Origin: DASRDU01 sp035560235
Lineage (GTDB): Bacteria; Acidobacteriota; Blastocatellia; RBC074
Length of the DNA: 64,000 nt
Direction of reading: 5' to 3'
Assembly (NCBI GenBank): GCA_035560235.1
Contig: DATMAG010000091.1
Coordinates: 4,854 to 68,853, forward strand
Shown here in pieces: positions 39,309 through 48,672 of this stretch (positions within the stretch are counted from its first letter, which is position 1; every line of letters begins with the position of its first letter). The notes below the pieces were generated by a model. That model was not told where the DNA came from, did not search any database, and saw only the letters and a list, made by a program, of their open reading frames with translations. A program made the translations under genes and the position numbers.

Positions 39309-41090
39309 TTATTTCGTCTCGAGGGTGACCGGATTGCTGACTGCACTGTTGCGCGAGATGACCAGCGTGTGCGTGCCCGGATTGAGTCCGGCAGGGAGTT
39401 GAAGATTGAACTGATTCAGTCCGACAAAGCCCGGCGCACGGCCTGCGTACAGAACCCTCATTGCCTGCCCGTCAATCCGGGCTTCGACGCTGGCGCTGAC
39501 ATTGCCATCGGCGTCCGTCACATCCGCGCCGAGACCGGAGCCGAAGACCGCGATGATGTTCGGTTCTCCGTTTGAGCGTGTCGCATTGAAGGGGGCAGCG
39601 GTGAAAGTGAACGCATCGAGAGCCGCGGCTGGTCCCGTGCCGCTCTGATTCGCCGTGAAAAGTGACGGAGCCGCAGACGTGAGATCAAGCAGTCCGAAAT
39701 GCGAGCGACCGTCACTTGCACTGATGGTTACGATGGCCTGACCTGAAATTGTGCCTTCCGGGATTTGATAGTTGATCTGATTGGGCGAAACAAAAAAGAG
39801 CGGGGCCAGGCGTTCTGCGCCGCTGGTGTCTCTGACTCTGACCGAAACTCCGGCGAGTGTGGTCGGCAGTGGAACAGTTGTCGCTGCGTCAGTTGCGGTT
39901 GAGAAACTTTGTCCGAAGGCGGCGACGATGGCTTTCGCGGAATTCTGCAACCGATAACTGGCCGCCGAGACAGTGGCAGCCATCAGCTCGCCGCTCTTGT
40001 AAAGTTCCGTGCTGGCCAGCGGGCCATTACCGCCTGTCACCAGCACTTTGCCACTCGGGAGCAATGTGGCGGTGTGGTTCTGCCGCACACTGGCTGCCGG
40101 ATCAGCCGCCGCACGCCAGATTCCAGTGGCTGGATCATACAACTCAGCGCCGCTTTGTCCGGCAGTTTTGCCCACCACAAGAACCTGCCCATTTGGCAAC
40201 AACGTCAGTGTGTGCGCCTGGCGCACGACCGCCATATTGCCTGTGGCGCTCCATTGCCCGGTGGCAGGATCATACAATCCCGCCGTGTTGTAGACGGTGG
40301 TTGTAAAGTTGCTGCCGCTGACCACCAGCACTTTCCCATTCAGCAGCAAAACGGCACGGTGAAACGAACGCACTGCGCTGAGGCTGCCGGTGGGTGTCCA
40401 GTTTCCCGTCGCCGGGTCGTACAGTTCACTGCTTGTATGAAGGGCTGGCGCTCTCAGCGTTCCGCCAAAGCCTGCGGTAACGATAACCCTGCCGTTGGGC
40501 AGGAGCGTCGCTGTATGGCCCTCACGCGCGGCGTTCATTGTTCCTGCCGGACTCCAGCTTTCGGTGGCCGGGTCATATAACTCCGCCGTGTTGCCAACGG
40601 CATCGTCCGCTGCCTCGCCGCCTGCGAGCAGTACCTTCCCATTCGGCAACAGCGTCGCACTCGGCAACTCACGCGCGGCGGTCATCGTTCCCGTCAGGGT
40701 CCAGGCACCCGTCGCGGGGTCATACAATTCGGCGCTATTCAAATTTCTTCGATCTGTCCCCTCGCCGCCCGCCACCAGGACTTTGCCGTTCGGCAATCGG
40801 ACAGCGACCTGGTTATAACGCGGGACGTTCAGATTGCCCGTCGCCGTCCAATTCCCGGTTCCAGGATCATACAACTCAGCCGTCGCTGCCGCCGCCCCTG
40901 TTCCTCCGACCACTAACACTTTGCCATTCAGCAATAAGGTTGATGAATGCAACACACGCGCCGTGTTGAGTGTGCCAGTCGTGTGCCAGGCAGGCTGTTG
41001 CGCGCTGGCCTGCCCGCCTGAAAGCAGGCAGACACACAAAGTGAAAACGAACCATGACTGAAGAGATGAGAAACGAAAGCGCAGACTCAT
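39309..41090 (-). CDS. Secreted kelch-repeat protein with acidobacterial C-terminal domain
   Basis: 593 residues with a signal peptide (WFVFTLCVCLLSGGQASAQ). About seven kelch blades of the form LLPNGKVLVAGGE...AELYDPATGAW fill residues 35-370. A C-terminal domain of about 200 residues follows (YRLQNSAKAIVAAFGQSFST, APLFFVSPNQINYQIPEGT, GEPNIIAVFGSGLGADVTD), the domain attached to many secreted acidobacterial proteins. It is probably an exported binding or galactose-oxidase-like protein; no copper site could be identified. It is next to the IS110 element and is intact. Confidence 0.88.
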   Translation of the reverse strand: MSLRFRFSSLQSWFVFTLCVCLLSGGQASAQQPAWHTTGTLNTARVLHSSTLLLNGKVLVVGGTGAAAATAELYDPGTGNWTATGNLNVPRYNQVAVRLPNGKVLVAGGEGTDRRNLNSAELYDPATGAWTLTGTMTAARELPSATLLPNGKVLLAGGEAADDAVGNTAELYDPATESWSPAGTMNAAREGHTATLLPNGRVIVTAGFGGTLRAPALHTSSELYDPATGNWTPTGSLSAVRSFHRAVLLLNGKVLVVSGSNFTTTVYNTAGLYDPATGQWSATGNMAVVRQAHTLTLLPNGQVLVVGKTAGQSGAELYDPATGIWRAAADPAASVRQNHTATLLPSGKVLVTGGNGPLASTELYKSGELMAATVSAASYRLQNSAKAIVAAFGQSFSTATDAATTVPLPTTLAGVSVRVRDTSGAERLAPLFFVSPNQINYQIPEGTISGQAIVTISASDGRSHFGLLDLTSAAPSLFTANQSGTGPAAALDAFTFTAAPFNATRSNGEPNIIAVFGSGLGADVTDADGNVSASVEARIDGQAMRVLYAGRAPGFVGLNQFNLQLPAGLNPGTHTLVISRNSAVSNPVTLETK

Positions 41091-41278
41091 TGTGATCCTC
41101 CTTCACAGGCTCAGAGCCGGGATGTTTATTTCTGTTCGTTAGTAAAAGCGTGAATGGAAGGGGGGAAGTGCCAGGGGAAATTTTTTTTCAGGTCAGATTT
41201 GAGTGAATGGCAGAGGGTGCGTGATCTTTCAGAATCTGAATGGCCAGCACGGGCCGGGGCGCTGATTGAAGCAGTCAG

Positions 41279-42058
41279 TTACCTGCTGCGCGCCAGAACC
41301 TCCTGCTCTGTGGCGGCTCGCCAGACAATGAAGCGCCCGTCATTACTGCCGGTGACCAGCGTTCTGCCATCAGGGGAAAAGGACAGAGAAATGACCGGCG
41401 CAATATTGCGCCGGAAGGCCGCCAGTTCCTGGCGGTTCGTCACATCCCATAATCTGACGATGAAATCCCCTCAGCTGCTGGCCAGCCTTTTTCCATCCGG
41501 CGAAAAGGTTATGGCATAGGTGCCGCCCGCATGCCCTCTGAGGAGGGACAACTCCCGGCGCGAGGCGACATCCCACAGTCTGATCGTACTGTCGGCGCTG
41601 GTCGTGGCCAGCAGCTTTCCATCCGGAGAGAACGCGACCCGGTTGACTTCTGAAGTATGCCCCCTGAGGACCGTCAGTGTTCGCCAGGTCGCGGTCTCCC
41701 AGAGTCTGACAGTCATATCTGAACTCGCTGACGCCAGCAGTCTGCCGTCAGGGGCGAAGGCGACTCCCTGCACACCGGCTTCGTGTCCGGCCAGTCTGTT
41801 CTGTTCCTGGCCGGTCGTCGCATTCCATAACCTGACGGTGTTGTCCTCGCCGGCTGTCGCCAGCAGTTGGTTGTCCGGGGAAAACGCAACCTCACTGACT
41901 TTGGCAGAATGCCCCTGCAGAACAGCTCGTTGCCTGATCATCGTGAGGTCCAGAAGCCGGGCGGTTTTGTCCTCACTTCCGAGTGCCAGCAATCTGCCAT
42001 CAGGTGAGAAGGTCAGCGAGGTGGCGGTGTTCGGATTTTCTGCAAAGGTGGCGCTCAC
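41279..42058 (-). pseudogene. WD40-repeat protein fragment with in-frame stop
   Basis: WD40 blades run from GTG 42058 (SATFAENPNTATSLTFSPDG). They include LLATAGEDNTVRLWNATTG and LATTSADSTIRLWDVASR. A TGA at 41471-41473 interrupts FSPDGKRLASS. After it the same frame continues as a perfect next blade (GDFIVRLWDVTNRQELAAF, FSPDGRTLVTGSNDG) to a stop at 41279. The 5' end is fused out of frame to an AAA ATPase fragment, so both an internal stop and a truncation are present. The parent was probably an AAA-WD40 protein. Confidence 0.83.
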
Positions 42059-42716
42059 CAGCGTTGAAATCGTAAAGTTCGATGCGCTCTCCGATATTGA
42101 ATGGTGTCGTGCGCGTATCGCGGATCAGATCCGAAGGCGCAGCCACGCCGAGCAGACAGAAACTCAGCCGCCTGAGTTCAGCGTCCTCGGTGCGGCGATT
42201 GTAAAATTCGCGAATGGCGGCGAAGAATTCATCGGTCGAAAACGGCAGGCTGCGCACCGCATCAATCTCGTCAACAAAGATCACGACCGGGCCTGGATAA
42301 CGCGGCAGCACAATCTGTCGCAAGCCCAGCATCCAGCGTTGCAGCGGGCCGAGTTTCGGATGAGCCTCCTGAAACTCGTCGAGTTCGTCTTCAAGATCGA
42401 GCTGCTGCCCCACCTGCGTGAGCAGCCCGCCGTACCACTGCTCGGCGCTGAGGTTCTGCCCGATGGCCGTCAGATCAAGCAGGATGACCCCCGCGCCCGC
42501 TTCGCGCAGTCGCGCCGCCGTGCGCACCATCAGCGAGGATTTGCCCATCTGCCGCGAAGTCAGCACGTAACAGAAGCGCCCCGCGCTCAGGCCCGCAAAG
42601 AGAGCTTCATCAGCCTGACGCACAACGTAACTTTGCGCATCACGCCTGAGCGTCCCTCCGGTGACATAGAAGGACGGCGATGTGTGATGCGTGGCAAATG
42701 AGGTGTGACCGGCCAT
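42000..42716 (-). pseudogene. AAA-like ATPase, N-terminal part only
   Basis: Starts at ATG 42716 (MAGHTSFATHHTSPSFYVTG) with GAGGAAAC upstream. It reads TGGTLRRDAQSYVVRQADEA, a Walker A region (SRQMGKSSLMVRTA) and Walker B (PVVIFVDEIDAV). After RTTPFNIGERIELYDFN the ATPase ends and runs out of frame into the WD40 fragment. In intact relatives the ATPase domain continues for about 100 more residues and is followed by beta-propeller repeats. A deletion between the two modules is the simplest explanation. Confidence 0.8.
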
Positions 42717-42732
42717 CTCTGTTTCCTCACGC

Positions 42733-43362
42733 TTACAACAGATGTCTCTCCAGCCAGGCGGCGTAAAGCTGACAGCGCAGTCTGAGGTCGCGGGTTGATT
42801 CGCCCGTGACCAGACCGGCGCTGCGCAACCGGTAAAAGCTGTCGGGCGAGGCGCACGGATTGCCGCGCAGCGTCTGACGAACGACTTCACACAGCTCGGC
42901 ATCGCGGCTGAGCGAAAGCAGCAGGCGCTGCAGATGATCGCCGAACGGGCCTTCATCGTGAGCGGCTGCGGCTTCGAGCGCGGCAAACGACAGATTGTTC
43001 GTCACCATCTCGTGCAGTCCGCGCCGCACCAGATACGGATGACCGCTCAGGAGCCGGAAAAAACGCGCCACTTCGGCTTCGTCTTTCAGCGGTGATCCGT
43101 AAAGCTCATTGAGCTGCGCGACCTGGGCGCAGGTGAAATCCTCAAGCTGCAAACGCGTGCCGACGTTGAAGGGCGACTGATTCAGATCGGTGATGAACAG
43201 ATGCGCTTCGGTCGCGTAGGCGATGGCGAGCGTGAGCCGCTGCCAGGGGCCTTCGGGATCGAGCGCGCGCTTGTTATGCCACGACCGGAAGAGGCCGAAG
43301 ATTTCGCTGCCGAAGGCGCAGGTGAAGAGCCGGTCAATTTCATCCAGCCCCCAGACGACCGG
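42733..43362 (-). pseudogene. AAA-like ATPase, C-terminal part only
   Basis: From about 43362 the frame reads VVWGLDEIDRLFTCAFGSEI (Walker B), HNKRALDPEGPWQRLTLAIA and NQSPFNVGTRLQLEDFTCAQ, then a winged-helix-like end (FFRLLSGHPYLVRRGLHEM, YRLRSAGLVTGESTRDLRLR), and stops at 42733. The Walker A half is missing, and its place is taken by the end of a truncated DinB-family gene. It is a second member of the same ATPase family as the 42000-42716 fragment, with the opposite half lost. Confidence 0.8.
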
Positions 43363-43759
43363 CGCGCAGCACAGCATGTTGCAACAGGTGTCCCAGCGGC
43401 ATGGAGTGTTTCTCCGGCCCGCCAATGGTGAATTCAATCTCGCGATGCAGCTCTTCATCCTTCAGGTTCTTCAGGAAATCCCGCAGAGACACTTCGACCT
43501 TGTTCCAGGCCGCCACGAGAGATTCCAGGTCAGGATAATCGTCGGGATTGAGGCGCGGGCCACGCTGCGGGCCGCCACAGCGATCCAGCCAGCCCCATTC
43601 AGCGCTCAGGGTGTGCACCAGAGTGTTCCTGATCGAGCCATAGCTGCCGGCCACAGGCTGCGTGAACTGATCCGGTGAAAGCTGCGCAAGCGACTGAAAC
43701 AGTCGCCTGTCAGCCCAGTAGCTGTAGTCATAAAGAACTTCAAGATCCCTGACATTCAT
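43340..43759 (-). pseudogene. DinB-family protein truncated at its 3' end
   Basis: ATG 43759 with GAGGAACA upstream. MNVRDLEVLYDYSYWADRRL, PVAGSYGSIRNTLVHTLSAE with a metal-ligand His, and EFTIGGPEKHSMPLGHLLQH match DinB/YfiT-like four-helix metal enzymes. After the second His region (LLQHA) the sequence changes into out-of-frame ATPase DNA and stops at 43340. The last helix with the third ligand is lost. It overlaps the end of the cupin gene, as in an operon. Confidence 0.78.
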
Positions 43760-43770
43760 CTGCTGTTCCT

Positions 43771-44023
43771 CTACGCGACCTCGCCTTCCGGCGGGCCGTA
43801 AAAGATTACCCACACCGCTGTGTCCTCAGAAAAGTCTTCGAAATGATGCTCTGTTCCCGCTGCCACGAACATCAGGTCGCCTGCTTCGAACGGCTCCCGC
43901 CTGCCGTCGTGTGTCAGGATGCCCCGGCCGCGAATGACGACACAGCCCTCGTCCTGTTCGTGCGGAGTCTGCTGATTCGGCGAGGCCGGGGACAGCCGCC
44001 TGTGCTTCGGCGAGACGGATCAC
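43771..44023 (-). pseudogene. Cupin-domain protein with 5' frameshift
   Basis: The frame ending at 43771 encodes a clear cupin (PHEQDEGCVVIRGRGILTHD, EPFEAGDLMFVAAGTEHHFE, TAVWVIFYGPPEGEVA) but has no start codon before it meets a stop near 44020. A plausible start lies in another frame (GTG at 44023, IRLAEAQAAVPG), so an indel near 43985 is likely. Cupins of this kind bind a metal through His/Glu (HEQDE, H in EHHFE). It is upstream of and overlaps the DinB-family gene. Confidence 0.7.
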
Positions 44024-44159
44024 ACAGCTGCGATTCTGCCTGATCAGGCTTCACTCCTTTTCGAGGTGTACTGCCTGGCATCAGCAGTGCCGCCTGCGTG
44101 TGAGGTGCCATCAGGCCCGCATCGGCAGGGCCTCTCCCCGGCGATACGGGCCCGGCGGG

Positions 44160-44258
44160 CTAACGTTTCAAAGCTTCCCGCAATCGTTCCAGATGATGAT
44201 AACTGTGCCGGATGGCGTGATCCTCAAGCAGAAACTGGCACGTGAGCGGAGCGTCGGC
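44160..44258 (-). pseudogene. Possible C-terminal remnant of a DinB-family gene
   Basis: The end of an open frame reads CQFLLEDHAIRHSYHHLERL-REALKR and stop, which looks like the final helix of a DinB-family protein (H...HHLxxL). The upstream part of the frame has no such similarity, and it has no credible start. It may be the missing end of the truncated DinB gene or of another copy. The region 44024-44435 otherwise shows nothing I can support. Confidence 0.4.
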
Positions 44259-44435
44259 GTTCAGCGACACCGAGTCGGCCCGGCCAGCGCACCCACCTCT
44301 GATCGAGCGAAGCCGGAATCTGCCGCTCGCGCAGAATCCGGTCACGCGCGAAATCAGTCTTCTGGCAAGATTCTTGCTCTGCTCACGAGCATCGCCAGAG
44401 ACAGTGGAACTCAACAGTCACGAAGAGGAGGCAGT

Positions 44436-44828
44436 ATGTCAGCGCCAGAGATGATCAGAACCGTGGGGCTGAAGCAGTGTCACCGCTGCCGGGCAGAGCT
44501 GCTTGAACGCGACCGGTTCTGTCGTCAGTGCGGCGTCAGTCAGCGCCTGTGTGCTGCGCCAGTGATGGTTATGACCGGCGGCGCTGACTGCTCTGAATTC
44601 GTCATCAGGCAGCTGCCCGGCAGCGCCCTGCGCAGCGGTTCGTTTTCGGGAGCGCTGGTGAAGCTCGTGACCGGGAGCTTGTCAGAAGGAACTTCGTCGC
44701 TTCGCGCGAGTCGCTGGACGATGCGACTCGTGGGCGCGCTCATCATCGTCCCGCTCTGGCTGATGATCGCGCTGCTCTCACCACTTGACGCTTATCTTGC
44801 AGCGAAGGCTGTGACAAAACCCGGCTGA
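44436..44828 (+). CDS. Small zinc-ribbon membrane protein
   Basis: 130 residues from ATG 44436 with AGAGGAG upstream. The N-terminus has a zinc ribbon (CHRCRAELLERDRFCRQCG, two CxxC pairs). A short polar middle and one strong hydrophobic span (LVGALIIVPLWLMIALLSPL) precede the C-terminus. There is no enzyme domain. Proteins of this build are common and uncharacterised. The ISL3 element inserted 11 bases after its stop. Confidence 0.72.
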   Translation: MSAPEMIRTVGLKQCHRCRAELLERDRFCRQCGVSQRLCAAPVMVMTGGADCSEFVIRQLPGSALRSGSFSGALVKLVTGSLSEGTSSLRASRWTMRLVGALIIVPLWLMIALLSPLDAYLAAKAVTKPG

Positions 44829-44839
44829 ACAGTCTGGTT

Positions 44840-46640
44840 GAGTTTGGCAAACTGATCCAGGTTCATCCGCGCATTTGATGATGCCTATTGGGCGGGCCAG
44901 GGCGACCTGCTATAACCGGCGGCATGAAAACTCTGCTCGTCGCCCCGCAACTTCTGAAGCTGGACCGGATCGTCTCGCAAGCCGGATCCGTTACGCTCTT
45001 TGTCCGCTCCATTCAGGCTCAGGCCCTCTGCCCGGATTGCCGACAACCCGCGGTGCGTATCCACAGCCGTTACGAGCGCACGCTGGCCGATCCGCCGTGG
45101 GAAGGTATCGCCGTGATGATCAGATTGCAGACGCGCCGCTTCTTCTGTGATCAGGCTGAGTGTCCACAGCAGATCTTCTGCGAGCGGCTGCCGGAACTGG
45201 CCGCACGCTACGCCCGGAAAACGCTCCGGCTGAACGAAACGCTGCGGCTGATCGGCCTGCTCGTCGGCGGAGAAGCCGGGGCTCAGATCGCCGGGGAATT
45301 GGGATTGAGCGTCAGCCCGGACACGCTGCTGCGCCGGATTCGCTCTGTCGCGGCGCCGGAGATGACGACGCCGAAAGTCCTCGGCGTGGATGACTGGGCT
45401 AAACGCAGGAGGCAGCAGTACGGCACGATTCTCGTGGACCTGGAGCGGCATCGCGTCATTGATCTGCTGCCGGATCGGGAAGCCGGGACACTGGCCGACT
45501 GGCTGAAGCTTCATCCCGGCGTTGAGCTCATCACCAGAGATCGCGCCGCTGCTTACGCGGAAGGCGCCAGACTGGGCGCTCCTGATGCGATTCAGATTGC
45601 TGACCGCTGGCACCTGTTGAAGAACCTGACCGAAGCCGTGGAGCGATTCCTTCAGGCCAGACACGCTGAACTGCGGGAGGCTGCACGGCAAATCAGCGGG
45701 AAGCAGTCAGGAGCGATTGCGGCTGCAGCCGTCGAGCCTGAGACGAGACGCCCGCCGAAGCTCGTGCTCTGGAACGAGCGGCGCCTGCAACGGTACGAGG
45801 AAGTGCGTCAGCTCTGGCAGCAGGGAGCCTCGATCAAACGGATCGCCGAACATTTCGGGATGCATCGTCAGACGGTGAGGATGTTGATCAGGGCAGAGAC
45901 CTGCCCGGAACGCCTGAAGCCGCGCAAGCGTGCCTCGTTCATTGATCGGCACGTCGCTTACCTTGCGCAGCGGTGGGCCGAGGGTTGTCACAGCGCGGCG
46001 GATTTGTATCAGGAACTGCTGACTCGTGGCTTTCAGGGATCATCATCGCTGGTCCGTCATTTCGTTGCGCAGTGGCGCGAGCAGCTGCCGCCGGAATTGA
46101 AGCGCGACCGGCGCGGCCACGGCAAAGCCTGCCACAGTGGATCGGAAGAAGCTGGTCGTGCCCTCCCCACGGCACACCGCGTGGTTGCTCTTACAGCAGG
46201 AAGAGAAACTCGAACCCTCGCAGCAGCAGTACGTGAAGCAGTTGAGCGAAATTTCGCCGGAGATCGCGGCCACACAAAAGCTGGCGCAGCGATTCGGGAG
46301 GCTGATCCGGGAGCGGGATGAGGAGGAGTTCGTCAACTGGCTGGCAGAAGCTGAAGCCAGCGGTTCCAGAGAGCTGAAAGGCTTCGCCGCCGGACTGAAG
46401 CGCGACCGGGCGGCGGTCAAAGCGGCGTTGGAGTACGCGTGGAGTAACGGACAGACCGAAGGCCAGGTCAACCGGCTGAAGCTGATCAAAAGGGCGATGT
46501 TCAGACGGGCGAAATTCGACCTGTTGAAGGCGCGAGTGCTGGCTGCGCCCTGACGAGGCGGCGGGATGTAACCGTTGAGATAGGGGTTCAGCCTTGAATC
46601 ATCAAAAGTGAGGATGAACCTGGATCAGTTTGCCAAACTC
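44840..46640. mobile_element. ISL3-family insertion sequence, complete with inverted repeats and target duplication
   Basis: The left end GAGTTTGGCAAACTGATCCA (44840 onwards) and the right end (reverse complement up to 46640) match perfectly for 29 bases and at 40 of 43 overall. The flanks are GTCTGGTT on the left and ATCTGGTT on the right, an 8-bp target duplication with one mismatch, as expected for ISL3. The element is 1801 bp and carries one transposase gene with a frameshift. Confidence 0.95.
44924..46553 (+). pseudogene. ISL3-family transposase, frameshifted
   Basis: From ATG 44924 the frame encodes the N-terminal zinc-binding region (CPDCRQPAVRIHSRYERTL, CDQAECPQQIFCERL), the helix-turn-helix and the DDE domain (VLGVDDWAKRRRQQYGTILV, ITRDRAAAYAEGA, IQIADRWHLLKNLTEAVERF). 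Near 46120 the family similarity moves to the next frame (DRKKLVVPSPRHTAWLLLQQ, ALEYAWSNGQTEGQVNRLKL-IKR), ending at 46553. Joined, it would be about 542 residues, a normal length. No known slippery site is visible, so this is probably a disabling indel. Confidence 0.9.
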
Positions 46641-46758
46641 ATCTGGTTTATTTCACGCACGAACGCAGCGCGCGGCTGATTACAGGCGACGTGCGGAGTC
46701 CGGCGATTAACGTCAGGTCTGAAGAGATCAGGTCAGACCGCAGCCACAGGAGGAAAGT

Positions 46759-47468
46759 ATGCGCGTGACAGGAATTTTGCTGGTTGCAGCGGCTGTCCTC
46801 TTCTGGCTCTCGTGAAGGCTGATGCCCGGAGTCGGCGTAACGGATGCGGAGCAGATTTTCAGACTGGTCGCATCGCAACGATCCCTGGTCGCTGCTTCAG
46901 TCATCATCCAGCTCATCTCGGCAGTGCTTTACGTGCCTGCGCTGCTCGGAACAGCGTCAGAGGCGATCTTCACGGTCAGCGTAAACTGCGACCCTCCGGC
47001 CCAGGCGCTGCTCGGAACAGCGTCAGAGGCGATCACCGGTCAGATTCCAGGCGTGAAGTGGAGCGCAGGACTTCTGCTGGTGGGAGCAACAGGCTCAGCC
47101 GCCGATGCGGTGCTGCATCTTCTGGCCTATGCCATGACCGCGCCCGGGCTTGATCTCGCAACGCTGATTCGTGTCATGGCGTTTATGCAGGGCCCGGCCT
47201 GCTTCTGCTCGCGCCGCTGATTCTGTGTTTCTTTCTCGGCGGAGCAATGCTGTCACTTGCGCTTGCAAAAGCTGGCGTCGTCTCGCGGTGGAATGCGCGT
47301 CTGCATGGCATCGCTGTGTCAGTTGCGGTAGTCGGCGGGCTGCTGGCCTCGAAGGGGCTGGTGCCGCCTCGCGCTGTGGGGCTTGCCACACTGGGCCTCA
47401 TCAGCGGGGCGCAGGCCCGGGCTGGCATCGCACTCTGGAAACACCGGGCGAAAAAGGCTGCAGTCTGA
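46759..47468 (+). pseudogene. Polytopic membrane protein gene with stop, duplication and frameshift
   Basis: A strong ribosome site (AGGAGGAAAG) precedes ATG 46759, MRVTGILLVAAAVLFWLS. A TGA at 46813-46815 follows in frame, where TGG (Trp) would fit, and then the same frame continues LMPGVGVTDAEQIFRLVASQ and LVAASVIIQLISAVLYVPAL. A 30-base direct repeat at 46939-46968 and 47005-47034 (66 bases apart, in frame) duplicates GTASEAI. Near 47195 the membrane-span sequence moves to another frame (LLLLAPLILCFFLGGAMLSL) to end at 47468. Parent family not recognised. Confidence 0.75.
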
Positions 47469-47829
47469 TTGCTGGCCGGTGCAGCGCACACCTCCTCATC
47501 ACGGTTGCAGTGAAGTCTTGTTCCAGGTTCGCATACGGACTAAGCTGCAGCCTTCAGCACAGAAACCAGACACCACTCAGGCGGCGGGCGTCAAAGGCAG
47601 CGAGCGCAAGACCATTCCGGCGGAAAGGCCGCTGTGGAATGAATACGAAAAGCTGGTCGAAGATGTGCAGGGCCACGCGCTCACGCCGGAGTTGCCGGGC
47701 AGTTACCGGCAGGCCCGGGGCGGAGACATTCGCCGTCGTGACCGGATCAGACTTGAAGAGGCCGCCGCCCGACAGTCGCTGCGCGGACAAGCCCTGTCGT
47801 GAGCGCTTTCACCGGACTGAGTCAGCCTT
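47469..47829. other. 361-base gap with no supported gene
   Basis: An open frame ending at 47802 (RPLWNEYEKLVEDVQGHALT) has no credible start and overlaps the decayed membrane gene. The codon pattern suggests former coding DNA, but I cannot name a family. It is probably debris between two decayed genes. Confidence 0.35.
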
Positions 47830-48075
47830 ATGCAATTTGAAACGATCAGAGTTGAAATCAGCAACACAATCGGACGCCTTACGCTCAATCGCCCGGAATG
47901 CCTCAACGCAATGAACGCGACGATGCTGCGCGAACTGGTCGCTGCTGCGCGCTGGTTCATGGCGAGCGTGACCGAATTTGGCGATGGTGATGCGCTGCTC
48001 GGAGCAATCACTGATCCCGAGTCGGTGCAGGCACGAAAGGAATACACCGAGCGACGATTGCGCAAACAGAAGTGA
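47830..48075 (+). pseudogene. Enoyl-CoA hydratase/crotonase with internal deletion
   Basis: 81 residues: the exact N-terminal beginning of a crotonase (MQFETIRVEISNTIGRLTLN-RPECLNAMN) up to LVAAARWF. A jump then leads to what looks like a normal C-terminus (ITDPESVQARKEYTERRLRK). The roughly 180-residue core with the oxyanion-hole glycines and catalytic Glu is absent. The reading frame is kept across the junction, but the product cannot be an enzyme. It is another internal-deletion remnant in this region. Confidence 0.75.
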
Positions 48076-48203
48076 CGAGTGTTGCGCTTTAACGAAAGCT
48101 GCAATACGCCTTCAATGAGGGCAAAACTGCCGGGGTTCCTGCAAAAGTCCCCACAGTCGCCTTTATCAGAAAATCACTGAAGCTGGTAAGCAGCTGAAAA
48201 GAG

Positions 48204-48278
<75 letters not shown>

Positions 48279-48672
48279 TGAGAATCAGCGGTTGGTGAGA
48301 ACCGCCTGATGCGCGAGATTGAAAGGATCCGGAAAGGTCCTCCTTTCAGGAAGGCGTATATTTCCACAGATTACTTTTTGCGTCAAGAGAGCCTCCCGGC
48401 TGAAGGCTCTGACCTGACGGAGCGCACAGCGACGATGTGCTGAGCAACGTCTTCAGGTCAGGTTGACGCACGAATCACTCAATCTGCTCTTCAGAATGAC
48501 TGATTCAATGAGGCCGCTGTCTGGCAGGTTCAGGATTCTGCCGTTTGCTTTCCACGGTTTAGCTCACGCCCGCCTCTGAAGCATACAACTCGCCAGTGAA
48601 GCGTTGCCCGACTCTGGCTGTGCCACTGCAGCACAGGAGAGTCCGGCAGAATGACTCGGAGGATATCCGGTA
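48279..48672. other. Gap between tRNA-Cys and the S8 peptidase gene
   Basis: No gene is supported. A small hairpin, GCGGTT-GGTGAG-AACCGC, lies at about 48289-48306, just upstream of the tRNA on its own strand. The rest has no obvious open frame with a ribosome site on the plus strand. A long minus-strand frame (48559-49272) is a shadow of the peptidase gene. Confidence 0.35.

Noticed and set aside
41520..42701. 393-codon plus-strand frame across the WD40/AAA region
   Set aside because: Antisense to recognisable WD40 and ATPase sequence; no ribosome site and no domain sense.
46100..46150. Programmed frameshift in the ISL3 transposase
   Set aside because: ISL3 transposases normally use one frame, and no slippery heptamer or following pseudoknot was noticed; a plain indel is more likely.
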